From Myxococcus stipitatus DSM 14675 (GTDB lineage Bacteria; Myxococcota; Myxococcia; Myxococcales; Myxococcaceae), in assembly GCF_000331735.1 (NCBI RefSeq), contig NC_020126.1, forward strand, positions 2,976,001-3,040,000: a stretch of 64,000 bases of DNA. Direction: 5' to 3'. Made by a program: the position numbers and the translations under genes. Below are positions 8,128 through 16,097 of this stretch, in pieces; positions within the stretch are counted from its first letter, which is position 1; every line of letters starts with the position of its first letter. The notes under the pieces are model-generated. The model was not told the DNA's origin and did not search any database. It saw only the letters and a list, made by a program, of their open reading frames with translations.

Positions 8128-9735
8128 CTACTTCTCCATGAAGGACTGCGCGGGAGTGATGGTGACGGCGTCCGCGCGGACCGGGAGCGGGAGTCCAATG
8201 ATGGACTTGTCGACATCCAGCAGGGCCTGGGACTTGTCCGACGCGTAGGTCATGGGCGAGGGCTGCCCCGAGCGCAGCGAGTTGGCGAGTGCCTCCGCGT
8301 CCTGCGTGACGAACGCGAAGTTGAGCGCGGACGGGTGGAGGCGCCGGCGCAGCACGTCCTGCACGGACTGCGGCGTCATCTTCGTGAGGGCCTGGCGGTA
8401 CTGCTCCAGGTAGTCCGGCGTCCCGTAGAAGAGCGAGTCGATGGCGTAGCCCAGCCGCCGAGGGTCCGTCTGTTCCCACAGGCGCGAGTAGCCCTGGAGG
8501 AAGCCGCGCATCAGGTCGAAGCGCTCCTGGGCAATGGGCTCCTTCACGAGCTGGTCCAGGAAGTACAGCGCGCCGCGCGTGGCGAACATGGCGTGGGACG
8601 GGTCCACCGGGCGAATCCACACGGTGAGGTCCTGCTGCGTGCGCGCGATGTTGGTGCGGTTGTACGTGGTGCCGGGGGCCTCGATGAAGTGCTCGGCGTA
8701 GGCGTAGTCGCCGTAGTTGAGGCCGCGCTTCTCACGCAGCTCGTTGAAGAGCAGGCCGATGGACTGGCGGTGCTCGCCCAGGTGCGTGAGCGCGAAGGCG
8801 AGGGGGAAGAAGTCCGGGTCGCCTCGGCGCACGGGGTTGACGTAGCCCATGCTGACGGCGGTGGAGAGCGTCTGCTTCTGGATGATGACGGCGCGGCCCG
8901 AGGTCGCGGTGACGGTGGGCAGCGTCACGCGAGGCGCCCCCGTGGCGGGCAGCGTGCCCAGGCGCGAGAGCAGCGACTGCTTCAACGCGTCGTCCACGGC
9001 GCCCGCGAGTCCCACGACGAGCCGGTCCTGCGTGAAGACGCGCTGGGCGTGGGCCTTCACGTCGTCCAGGGTGATGGACTTGAGGCCCTGCACGGTGCCG
9101 CCGATGAAGTGCGCGTAGGGGTGGCCCTCGTAGATGAGCGCGTCGAGGGCGGCCTTGCCGAGCCCCTCGTCATTGGCGCTGCGCAGGCCGTTCTCCACGG
9201 TGCTGATGGCGTTGGTGCGCAGGCGCTCCAGCTCGGCCGCATCCATGCGTGGCGCGAGCAGCACGTCGGCGAGGATGTCGAGGTAGCGCGGCAGGAAGTC
9301 GCGGTGGACGCGGCCGGAGAAGGTGGTGAACTCCTTGTCGACGGAGGTGTCCAGCTCGGCGGCCATGGGGAAGAGCGCGTCGAGCAGCTGCGCGGAGGTG
9401 AGCTTCTGGGTTCCTCCCTCGGCCATCAGCGTGGCGGTGAGCGCGGTGAGGCCCTCCTTGCCCTTGGGGTCGTCGATGGAGCCCGAGTGGAAGACGAGCC
9501 GGAAGGTGACGATGGGCGTGTCCGGACGGGCGAGGACCACGAGCTCCATCGGCTTGGGCTGCCGGAGCGGAATGGCTGGGACTTCCGAGGGGGCCTTGGG
9601 AGGTGCCTCGGCGGGAGGCGTGGCGGTGGCCTCTTGCGCGGGAGGCGGCGTGGGCTCGGGCGCGGGCTTCTGTTGGGAGGCGCAGCCGACGAGGGAGAGC
9701 AGCGCGGTGAGGGACACGAGGGTCTGGGTCTTCAT
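8128..9735 (-). CDS. M16-family peptidase-like lipoprotein, non-catalytic partner
   Basis: A 535-residue M16 (pitrilysin) fold protein with lipobox LVGC at the N-terminus, then a Pro/Ala-rich linker to about residue 60. It lacks the HxxEH zinc motif: the equivalent stretch reads LTALTATLMAEG. It keeps the substrate-binding half (GLNYGDYAY near residue 345). Such paired subunits are well known, with one catalytic chain and one that completes the chamber. Start ATG 9735 overlaps the stop of the upstream catalytic M16 gene by one base (TGATG), so the two are coupled and probably form a heterodimer in the envelope. Confidence 0.88.
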   Translation of the reverse strand: MKTQTLVSLTALLSLVGCASQQKPAPEPTPPPAQEATATPPAEAPPKAPSEVPAIPLRQPKPMELVVLARPDTPIVTFRLVFHSGSIDDPKGKEGLTALTATLMAEGGTQKLTSAQLLDALFPMAAELDTSVDKEFTTFSGRVHRDFLPRYLDILADVLLAPRMDAAELERLRTNAISTVENGLRSANDEGLGKAALDALIYEGHPYAHFIGGTVQGLKSITLDDVKAHAQRVFTQDRLVVGLAGAVDDALKQSLLSRLGTLPATGAPRVTLPTVTATSGRAVIIQKQTLSTAVSMGYVNPVRRGDPDFFPLAFALTHLGEHRQSIGLLFNELREKRGLNYGDYAYAEHFIEAPGTTYNRTNIARTQQDLTVWIRPVDPSHAMFATRGALYFLDQLVKEPIAQERFDLMRGFLQGYSRLWEQTDPRRLGYAIDSLFYGTPDYLEQYRQALTKMTPQSVQDVLRRRLHPSALNFAFVTQDAEALANSLRSGQPSPMTYASDKSQALLDVDKSIIGLPLPVRADAVTITPAQSFMEK

Positions 9736-11099
9736 CACTTCGTCCCTCCGGCGGTGTCGACCTTGGGGGTGAGGCTGAGCTGGGTGAGCTTGGAGGCTTG
9801 GAGGTAGCGCTTGGTGAACTCGGAGAGCTGCGCGGGCGTCACCTTGGCGAGGTGGCCGAGGTGTCGCTGGAGTCCATCCGGCGTGCCGAGGATTCCGGCG
9901 TACCAGCCGAGCTGGATGCCCACGTCGCGCGGCGTCTGGAGGGCCATGAGGGCGCCGTAGCGGGCGTTGTCCTGGATGGCCTTGACGCGGGCGGCGTCGA
10001 CCTTGCCCGCGGCGACCTTGCTGACCTCGCGGAGGAGGGCCAGGCGGACACGGTCGCGGTGGCGCTCGTCCTTGAGCGTGGCGGTGAGGGTGAACAGGTG
10101 CGGGTCGCGGTGGTCGACGTAGTCGCTGCCGATGGACTCGACGAGCTGCTGCTCGAGGACCAGCTGCTTGTAGGCGGGGCTGGTGGGGCCGACGAGGTAG
10201 GCGACGAGCACCGTCTGGATGGCGGCGTTGTTGGTGTTGGCGGACGCGGCGGGCGTGTGCCACGCGAGCACCTGTCGGGGCTGCGTGGGCTGGGGCCAGT
10301 CGACGTGGGCGCTGCGGGGCTGCGTCTGGGGGGGCTCGGTGGGGACGGTGATGGTGGACGTCTTGCGGTCCCACGGGCCGTAGTGCTCGCGGACGAGCTT
10401 CATCACCTGGTCGTCGTCGAAGTCACCGACGATGAAGAGCAGGGTGTTGTCGGGGGTGTACCAGCGCTGGAAGAAGTCGCGGCTGTACTGGTAGGCCTCC
10501 GGCATGGCCTTGATGTCCTCGTAGAAGCCGAGGGTGGTGTGGCGGTAGGTGTGCTTCGTGAAGGCCGCGGCGTTGAGCGTCTCCTCCATCTTGAGGAAGG
10601 GGGCCGCGGCGCTCTTGTGGTACTCGCCGAGGACGGCGAGGGCCTCGGTGCGGAAAGAGGGCTCGGCGTACTCGAGGTTGCGGAAGCGGTCGGCCTCGAT
10701 GTCGATGAGCTGGGGGAGTCCGGCGGTGGGGCCGTAGGAGTAGTAGAGGGTGATGTCGTCGGTGGTGAAGGCGTTGTCGTCGAACCCGAAGGTGCCGAGG
10801 ATGCGCTCGCGCTCGCCTTCCGGGTGGCGCGGGGTGCCCTTGAACATCATGTGTTCGAAGAAGTGGGCGAAGCCCGTCTTGCCGGCCTCCACTTCATTGC
10901 GCGAGCCGACGCGGACGACGGTGACGTAGGAGACGATGCCCTGGGAGGGGTAGGGCACCCGGACGACGGTGAGGCCGTTGGGGAGCTTGTCCGTCTTGAG
11001 GGTGTAGGGGAAGGCCTGGGTGGGGGAGCTCGTGGATTGGGCGAGCGCGGGGAGCGCGGTGCCCAGCAGGAGCAGGAGGAGTGGGAGCAGTCGTCTCAT
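9735..11099 (-). CDS. M16-family zinc metallopeptidase, catalytic subunit
   Basis: A 454-residue secreted M16 peptidase. A signal peptide (residues 1-21, ending ALA-Q) is followed by the inverted zinc motif HFFEH (His79, Glu82, His83) and the distal ligand Glu159 in VLGEYHKS. The C-terminal half carries the usual second M16 module (about 215-400). It is the first gene of a two-gene unit with the catalytically empty M16 lipoprotein, with which it overlaps by one base. The likely role is degrading small peptides in the periplasm or cell envelope; substrate unknown. Confidence 0.92.
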   Translation of the reverse strand: MRRLLPLLLLLLGTALPALAQSTSSPTQAFPYTLKTDKLPNGLTVVRVPYPSQGIVSYVTVVRVGSRNEVEAGKTGFAHFFEHMMFKGTPRHPEGERERILGTFGFDDNAFTTDDITLYYSYGPTAGLPQLIDIEADRFRNLEYAEPSFRTEALAVLGEYHKSAAAPFLKMEETLNAAAFTKHTYRHTTLGFYEDIKAMPEAYQYSRDFFQRWYTPDNTLLFIVGDFDDDQVMKLVREHYGPWDRKTSTITVPTEPPQTQPRSAHVDWPQPTQPRQVLAWHTPAASANTNNAAIQTVLVAYLVGPTSPAYKQLVLEQQLVESIGSDYVDHRDPHLFTLTATLKDERHRDRVRLALLREVSKVAAGKVDAARVKAIQDNARYGALMALQTPRDVGIQLGWYAGILGTPDGLQRHLGHLAKVTPAQLSEFTKRYLQASKLTQLSLTPKVDTAGGTK

Positions 11100-11236
11100 T
11101 CGGTGTCCTCGAGGCCTCGGGGCGTGGGGCCCGAGCGAGGGGAGGACCCTACGCCGGAGTGGCGGGAGGGGAAGCGACTTCCAGGCCGAGTGTCAGCCTC
11201 CGTGCGAGAAGGTGCGGGGGTGGACGCTCAGGAGGA

Positions 11237-11264
11237 TTGACGAGGCGTCCTCAGCGGTTAATGT
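11237..11264 (+). promoter_or_regulatory. probable sigma-70-type promoter of ssrA
   Basis: TTGACG at 11237-11242 and TAATGT at 11259-11264 are separated by 16 bases. Transcription would begin near 11271, leaving about 47 bases of leader for removal before the mature tmRNA 5' end at 11318. The placement fits a housekeeping promoter for the stable RNA. It is consensus reading only. Confidence 0.5.
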
Positions 11265-11317
11265 GAGGAGAACGCGGTCGAAGCGGTGGCCGCGAGTGGA
11301 GCAAGCAGTCAACAACC

Positions 11318-11680
11318 GGGGGCGACCTGGTTTCGACGGGGGCAAGGAAGTTCGAGACGCGTGCCGAGCTTGTCAGGTAGCTCGTAAATCCCACCCGGCA
11401 AAGACACAAAAGCCAACGACAACGTTGAGCTCGCGCTGGCTGCCTAAAAACAGCTCTTAGTGCGCGGTCCCCCAGCTCTCGGCCCGTGGGGTTGGGATCG
11501 ACCGTCATAATGCGGGCTGGCCGCCAAGGGTGCCTGGACCCGAGGTGGCGAGACCTATCCAGGACCGGCTCTAGGAATCCCGTCCGTGGGAGTCTTGGGG
11601 ACGTAGCAAATCGCGGACTACGCACGTAGGGTCGAAGGACGGAAGGCTTTCGGACGCGGGTTCGATTCCCGCCGCCTCCA
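11318..11680 (+). ncRNA. ssrA: tmRNA (ssrA)
   Basis: Rescues ribosomes stalled on broken mRNA and tags the product for proteolysis. The acceptor stem pairs GGGGGCG (11318-11324) with CGCCTCC (11673-11679), leaving A11680 as discriminator; CCA is not encoded. The T-arm GCGGG-TTCGATT-CCCGC lies at 11656-11672. The resume frame starts at 11412 and encodes ANDNVELALAA followed by TAA at 11445-11447, ending in the LAA degron. Length 363 nt is normal for a one-piece tmRNA. A near-perfect intrinsic terminator follows. The 3' end is duplicated 2321 bases downstream, marking it as an integration site. Confidence 0.97.
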
Positions 11681-11731
11681 CAGTGAGAAGCCCAGCAGCC
11701 GCGAGGTTGCTGGGCTTTTTGTTTGGGCGCA
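11656..11731 (+). repeat. direct repeat copy 1: ssrA 3' end plus terminator (att-like)
   Basis: This 76-base segment covers the tmRNA T-arm, acceptor 3' strand, terminator hairpin and a short tail ending GGGCGCA. It recurs at 13977-14052 with 74 of 76 identities by my alignment. Here the T-arm pairs perfectly (CCCGC); the other copy has CTTGC. This copy therefore completes the working tmRNA, as expected when an element integrates into the 3' end of ssrA and restores the gene. Confidence 0.85.
11689..11720 (+). terminator. ssrA intrinsic terminator
   Basis: AGCCCAGCA pairs with TGCTGGGCT, extended by GCC/GGT around a GCGA tetraloop, and is followed by TTTTTG. A strong rho-independent terminator nine bases after the tmRNA end. 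An identical copy is at 14010-14041 and a variant at 14452-14484. Confidence 0.9.
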
Positions 11732-12260
11732 TGGACGGCCCTTGGGGTGCCCCTCTGCTGGAGGAACCCATGTCCTCCCCCGGAACCAGCGACATGAGCC
11801 GCGGCGGGCAGACGCAGGCGCGTTGTGCCTGCTTGTGCTGTGGAGTCCCTTCCTCCGTCAACGCTGTGGGATGGGGGAGATACGGTCTCCATTGCTGTTG
11901 CTTTAGCGGGGGCACAGCAGCCAGGACGTGTTCAACAGTCAGAAACGACGCCACTCATGGTTTGGCTACCATGCCGAGCGAGGCGAGCGAATGGTCCCAA
12001 AGCGCAGTCAGGCCATATCGCCAACATGTTTGGGGAGCCGGGATGGCAAAGAGGGGCGCAATGTCCTTCAAACTCAATGATGGCTGCTCTCTCCCAATGG
12101 CACTTTGCACTGAATTGTGACTCCTTGAGTCAAGGGGGCATCGGGGATGCCCGCGAGCCCAGGAGGCTCTTCTTTTGCTGGCTATTTCGCAAACTCCTCT
12201 TGGAGTCTGCATTGGGATTGGCGTACGATTATCGTCTCTATGACGAGACAGGAAGATTGT
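11732..12260. other. left part of ssrA-adjacent insert, no supported gene
   Basis: Lower-GC sequence inside the ssrA-flanked insert. Several short ORFs exist on both strands but none shows a ribosome site plus recognisable protein. No integrase-like gene is visible here, where one would be expected next to an ssrA att site. It probably carries the promoter of the phospholipase-like gene that starts at 12261. Confidence 0.4.
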
Positions 12261-13196
12261 ATGGGGCGACATCCGCTCGCGCGGTTGAGGTATTTCTTGA
12301 TGGGGCGATGGGCTCTTTGGCTCGTCTTGTTCGCGGGATATCCCGTCACTGCAACAGCACAGTATAGCTGCAATATGAGCGATGGGTGCTACTTTGCGTG
12401 CTCGCCCCCTGTTTCGGGTCGGCCCAATGGCGCGATTCACATGTGCAGCTGTAGTGGCGCCCCAATCATCGGGCCACCCAATGGCTCTCACATGGGGTCG
12501 GCATGCTATGACCTGGGCTCACAGTGTGCACCGTGGGAGTCGTACCCCATGTCGACTGTGAACTGTCAGCAGTCGTGGTCGTGCCAGCCAGGCCAGGCCT
12601 GTACGACAAGTAGTGGTTGTTCCGGAACCTGTGTGTATTCCGATCCGTCGGAGAACTACAGTGGCGCTCCGGTCGGATGTGTTCCGGCCGCTGGAAGCCA
12701 AGTCTGTGGCAGCGCGTGTTGCGATCCAGAGAGTATTTGCTCCGCGGGCGAGTGCAAGCCTCGATGCGGCAATTCGCCCTATTCTCCTGCGACTCAGTGC
12801 TGTGTGAACGAAACAGTCCTGCCCAAGTTCCAGATAGCGGACCTTGCATCGTGCCCGGATCGAGGTCCTCGGCCTGGGTATAGCCCTAGTGTCAATGGGT
12901 GCGGACCTGAGGGCTGGGGGTGGGCTATTCCTGATAAGTATGGGCTCGCTAATTTTGGCCCCTCATGTGATTCCCATGATACTTGCTATGGTACTTGTAA
13001 TAGCTCGAAGGCTGGCTGTGACTCTTCGCTCAAGAGCCTGTTGGCTGCGGAGTGCGGACGCGTCTATCCCCAACCGCAGTCCCTGCGTCGAGCAGACTGT
13101 CTGGGGATGGTGGATAGATTCTATAATGCGGTGAATGAGGAGGGGGCAGGGGCGTACGATAAGGCGCAGAAAAAGGGATGTATTTGCTGTCAATAG
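12261..13196 (+). CDS. secreted Cys-rich protein with phospholipase A2-like domain
   Basis: A 311-residue exported protein. The signal peptide runs to about residue 34 (VTATAQ). Next is a Cys-rich segment, residues 37-182, with many CxxC-like spacings. The C-terminal domain has the PLA2 hallmark CDSHDTCYGTC (His239 and Asp240 as the catalytic dyad) and an upstream NGCGPEGWG that could be the calcium loop. Secreted PLA2 enzymes cleave the sn-2 ester of phospholipids, so a toxin or predation role is plausible but inferred. ATG 12261 follows GGAAG; an upstream ATG at 12240 is possible. Codon use is visibly more AT-rich than in neighbouring genes, and the gene lies inside the ssrA-flanked insert, suggesting transfer. 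Confidence 0.75.
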   Translation: MGRHPLARLRYFLMGRWALWLVLFAGYPVTATAQYSCNMSDGCYFACSPPVSGRPNGAIHMCSCSGAPIIGPPNGSHMGSACYDLGSQCAPWESYPMSTVNCQQSWSCQPGQACTTSSGCSGTCVYSDPSENYSGAPVGCVPAAGSQVCGSACCDPESICSAGECKPRCGNSPYSPATQCCVNETVLPKFQIADLASCPDRGPRPGYSPSVNGCGPEGWGWAIPDKYGLANFGPSCDSHDTCYGTCNSSKAGCDSSLKSLLAAECGRVYPQPQSLRRADCLGMVDRFYNAVNEEGAGAYDKAQKKGCICCQ

Positions 13197-13227
13197 TTTG
13201 GTTTGTGATGGATAGAGGGTGATGGCT

Positions 13228-13818
13228 ATGAACGGTCTTCTTGGGAAGGCAGTTGCTTTCTTGTTAGCTGTTGGGTTGATTGGGGCCTGTTCTGAGCGTC
13301 CGGCTCAGGGCGACTCGCGTGCTGCATCCAGGAAGGAGCAGAGGACGCTCGAGTCGAGCATTTCGGGAGCCTGGGTGGGTGTTCGGACTGGTCCAGTCGA
13401 TTCCGCAGGCGTGCGCTTTGTCCTTGAGGAGTCCGGCGGCCTGGTGACGGGGGTGATGTATTTCCAGGATCCTGACAACTCGCAGTATGTGGAGCGGGGA
13501 GCGGTTTCCGGAACCCGAAGCGGGAATGCTGTTCAGTGGACTGCAGGGCGTGCCTCTGTCGTGGGGACGGTGGCTGGGGATGAGATCTCCGGCACGTTTA
13601 CCTACGCTGCCAGTGATGGAGACCCTGCGGTCTCGGCTCAGTTGGAGCTGGATCGATCCTCGTGCACACCTGAGACGGACATCGCGTTCTGCTCGCGCAG
13701 TGGTTTTGACTGTGGGACCTCTGTTGGCGTAGACAACTGTGGTGTCAGACGAGTTGTCGAGAGTTGTGGGACTTGCGCCGGTGGGACTGCTTGCACAGGG
13801 CAGAACAAGTGCGAGTAG
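13228..13818 (+). CDS. putative lipoprotein with Cys-rich C-terminus
   Basis: A lipoprotein of about 196 residues with lipobox LIGAC (Cys 21 from the chosen start). A beta-rich middle (FVLEESGG, GAVSGTRSGNAVQW, GDEISGTFTY) resembles small barrel or lipocalin-like repeats common in myxobacterial lipoproteins. A Cys-rich tail (DCGTS, NCG, SCGTCAGGTAC) probably forms disulfides. ATG 13228 is chosen from GTG/ATG/ATG alternatives at 13219, 13222 and 13228 because AGAGGG ends eight bases before it. It lies 31 bases after the PLA2-like gene and is probably co-transcribed; it could be a partner or immunity lipoprotein, which is speculative. Confidence 0.65.
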   Translation: MNGLLGKAVAFLLAVGLIGACSERPAQGDSRAASRKEQRTLESSISGAWVGVRTGPVDSAGVRFVLEESGGLVTGVMYFQDPDNSQYVERGAVSGTRSGNAVQWTAGRASVVGTVAGDEISGTFTYAASDGDPAVSAQLELDRSSCTPETDIAFCSRSGFDCGTSVGVDNCGVRRVVESCGTCAGGTACTGQNKCE

Positions 13819-13976
13819 CGGATTGAGGGCGACGACTCTAGTTGTACTGTTCGTCTTCGCCGAAGCTTGTTCTCGCTCTTGATGTCCTGAATGCCAGCCA
13901 CCGGACCTTCCGCATGTGCCGAGAGAGTCTGGTGGCTTCAATGTGATCCGGCCTCGCGAATGGGTCTCTCGGCATA

Positions 13977-14052
13977 GCGGGTTCGATTCTTGCCGCCTCC
14001 ACAGTGAGAAGCCCAGCAGCCGCGAGGTTGCTGGGCTTTTTGTTTGGGCGCA
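13977..14052 (+). repeat. direct repeat copy 2: partial ssrA 3' end plus terminator (att-like)
   Basis: Second copy of the 76-base ssrA 3' segment, with two changes (CC to TT in the T-arm 3' strand) that weaken the T stem; the terminator at 14010-14041 is intact. No tmRNA body lies upstream, so this is a non-functional remnant, most simply the distal att site of an element integrated at ssrA. Confidence 0.85.
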
Positions 14053-14216
14053 GGGTCCCTAGGTGTATCCCTCCGTAATCGACCGACTGTCGTAGCTCGG
14101 CGTAACAGGTCCTCCGGAGTTCGGCGAACCCGGTCTGGGTGAGTTCGGCTAAACCGGTCCACTCGGGGGGGGCTCGCTGACAGGCCACGCTGGCTTCCGT
14201 TGGAAAGGGATGTGGC

Positions 14217-14462
14217 GTGAGTAATCGGAGAGTGGAGAAGGAGCGGCTGCAGGAACTGGTGCGATTGCACCGCCTGGGCACACCCGCGAGGCAGGTGGCC
14301 CGGGTGCCCCTCATAGGAGTGGACGTGGAGCGCAACTACCGGCGCGTGCTGGAGGCGGCGGGGCTGCTGCAGGGCGACGTGCAGGGGCTGCCCGAGCTCG
14401 AGGTGCTCAAGGCCACGGTGCTGGCCGCGCGGCCCTCGGCCCCTCCACTGCCCCAGCAGCCG
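14217..14462 (+). pseudogene. IS21-family transposase (IstA) N-terminal fragment
   Basis: From GTG 14217 the reading (RVEKERLQELVRLHRL, ARQVARVP, ERNYRRVLEAAGLLQGDVQ, LPELEVLKATVLAARPSA) matches the helix-turn-helix N-terminus of IstA, the IS21-family transposase. Similarity stops after about 80 residues at PPLPQQ, exactly where a variant ssrA-terminator hairpin begins. The catalytic DDE region and istB are absent, so the fragment is dead. Together with the two att-like repeats it records repeated insertion and deletion at this locus. Confidence 0.75.
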
Positions 14463-14484
14463 CACGGTTGCTGGGCTTTTGTTT
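14452..14484 (+). repeat. third, partial copy of ssrA terminator hairpin
   Basis: CCCAGCAGCCGC-AC-GGTTGCTGGGCTTTT: 27 of 29 bases match the ssrA terminator, with the tetraloop region changed from GA to AC. It lies at the broken end of the IS21 fragment, where the codons for P-Q-Q (CCC CAG CAG) coincide with the hairpin start. It may be a recombination junction using short homology. Confidence 0.65.
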
Positions 14485-14495
14485 TCGAGCCCACG

Positions 14496-15001
14496 GCCAT
14501 GGCCCCTGGATTGCCCGCGCCAGCAGGCCGGCGTCGCGGAGCGGTTCGGACTGGAGAAGGGGCACGGGCTGGCCTGTCCGCGAGTGCTCGCACCATCACG
14601 AACCCATGCCCGTCTCCGGCGGGGAGGGCGAGGTGTCCCGCCAGCGAGGGGGCATCCGGGTTCTCGGCGAGGGACGGGAAGTGGAAAAGGCTGCCCCAAC
14701 GCTCCTGGGCCTGCTGCTCTATCTCGCAGGCGACTTCGTACAGGTGCTCGTCGCTCGACGCCTGACTTCCGCAGCGCATCGTTACGCCACGCATCGGGAG
14801 ACGTCTCCCTCCATCGCCGAGCTGCCTCGGCGAAGGGGGGAGCGACTCCAGTTCCTGGGAGCGCAAGGAGACCTGCTCGATGGATGTGCCAAGCGCGTAG
14901 CCCGTCTGCTGCATGAGGTGGAACACGACCGCGATGTGTTCTCGGCGCAACAGGAGTGCATCCACCTGGTCGAAAATCTCCGGTGCGATGGCTCGGCTCA
15001 T
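14496..15001 (-). pseudogene. possible truncated gene of unknown family
   Basis: An open minus-strand frame from ATG 15001 (IFDQVDALLLRREHIAVVF, LMQQTGYALGTSIEQV, LYEVACEIEQQAQ) looks protein-like, with helical heptad-type spacing. It then continues through the antisense of the terminator hairpin and of the IS21 fragment to a stop at 14336, which cannot be its natural end. No ribosome site is seen. I treat it as a gene whose 3' end was lost at the insertion junction. The coding call is weak. Confidence 0.28.
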
Positions 15002-15373
15002 GTCTGGGGGCATAGCCGAAGAGAGGGCGTCCTCGGCTCGCGCATGACGACGTTCACTGCCAACGCCAGCCTCGAGGGCGGCATCCAGGGCCCCCGCGTC
15101 TTCGGCTGAACGGAGTTGTTGATGCCACCGTGCCCAAGGCGCTCGTGAGCGTCGGCGCCCCATCTACGCGATGACAGACCCTCGCACGGGAGTCCTCCGC
15201 CGAAGGCCTGTCAGGCGCTCCCCCAATGCCTGAGCGTCAAGCTGCCCGACGGTCTCTGGGGGGCGCAATCCGTACCCAGCCCATACCCAGGTGTCGGCGG
15301 TGACCGCGTCGACTGGCCATGGATGGCCCATACCCGTCTGAGAGAGAATAGGCCCTGGCTTGCATCATCAATG

Positions 15374-15393
15374 GGCCCTGCGTGCGCAGGGCC
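15374..15393. promoter_or_regulatory. perfect inverted repeat upstream of the vWA gene
   Basis: GGCCCTGCG-TG-CGCAGGGCC, 9-bp arms, 23 bases before the start codon of the vWA/PP2C/kinase operon. It could be an operator in the promoter or leader, or the end of an upstream transcript. Without a T-run, a regulatory site is the better guess. Confidence 0.4.
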
Positions 15394-15416
15394 GCTCGTG
15401 ACATGGGAGGGGATAG

Positions 15417-16088
15417 ATGAGCGAACAGGTGCCTTTTGATGCCGTGACCTTCGCGGAGAACCCGGATCCACGTTGTCCGTGCGTGCTCCTTCTGGATACG
15501 TCCGGCTCGATGGGAGGAGCCCCCATTGACGAACTCAATGCAGGGCTCGCGCAGTACCACGAAGAACTGTCTGCGGACGGCATCGCATCCAAACGAGTCG
15601 AGGTTGCCATTGTCACGTTCGGTGGACAGGTGCGGATTGTCTCCGACTTCGCCACGGCTCCTGGCTTCGTCTCACCCTCTCTAGAGGCCGGAGGGGAGAC
15701 CCCCATGGGACAGGCAATCCTGAGTGCGACGGAGATGCTCCAGAAGCGCAAGGAGGCGTACCGGAAGAATGGCATTCTCTTCTACCGCCCCTGGATCTTC
15801 CTCATCACGGATGGACGACCGACGGATGCCTGGCAGGCCAGCGCCGAAAAGGTGAAACAGGGCGAGGCCACCAAGGCCTTCTCCTTCTTCGCTGTCGGTG
15901 TCGAGGGGGCCGACATGGGCATTCTCAAGCAGATCAGCGTCCGGGAACCGCTCAGGCTGAACGGGTTGCGCTTCAGGGACCTCTTCAAATGGCTCTCGAA
16001 CTCGCAGCAAGCCGTGTCCCGCTCTCGGACCAACGATGAGGTTCCACTGTCGAACCCCACGGTGCCCGGTGGGTGGGCCTCGGTCTGA
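15417..16088 (+). CDS. vWA-domain protein (TerY-like), first gene of TerY-P-type triad
   Basis: A 223-residue cytosolic von Willebrand factor A domain. The metal-ion (MIDAS) motif is complete: DTSGSM (Asp27, Ser29, Ser31), Thr in GGETPMG and Asp in ITDGRPTD. ATG 15417 follows GGGAGGGG. It heads an operon with a PP2C phosphatase nine bases downstream and a kinase that overlaps the phosphatase. This set matches the TerY-P triad described for Ter-related stress systems (vWA, PP2C, and kinase with helix-hairpin-helix). TerY-like proteins are thought to bind partners in a metal-dependent way; the client here is unknown. Confidence 0.85.
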   Translation: MSEQVPFDAVTFAENPDPRCPCVLLLDTSGSMGGAPIDELNAGLAQYHEELSADGIASKRVEVAIVTFGGQVRIVSDFATAPGFVSPSLEAGGETPMGQAILSATEMLQKRKEAYRKNGILFYRPWIFLITDGRPTDAWQASAEKVKQGEATKAFSFFAVGVEGADMGILKQISVREPLRLNGLRFRDLFKWLSNSQQAVSRSRTNDEVPLSNPTVPGGWASV

Positions 16089-16097
16089 GAGGCGCTC

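Noticed and set aside
13977..14052. A second tmRNA gene
   Set aside because: Only the 3' 25 bases of the RNA plus terminator are present, the T stem is damaged, and there is no tag frame upstream.
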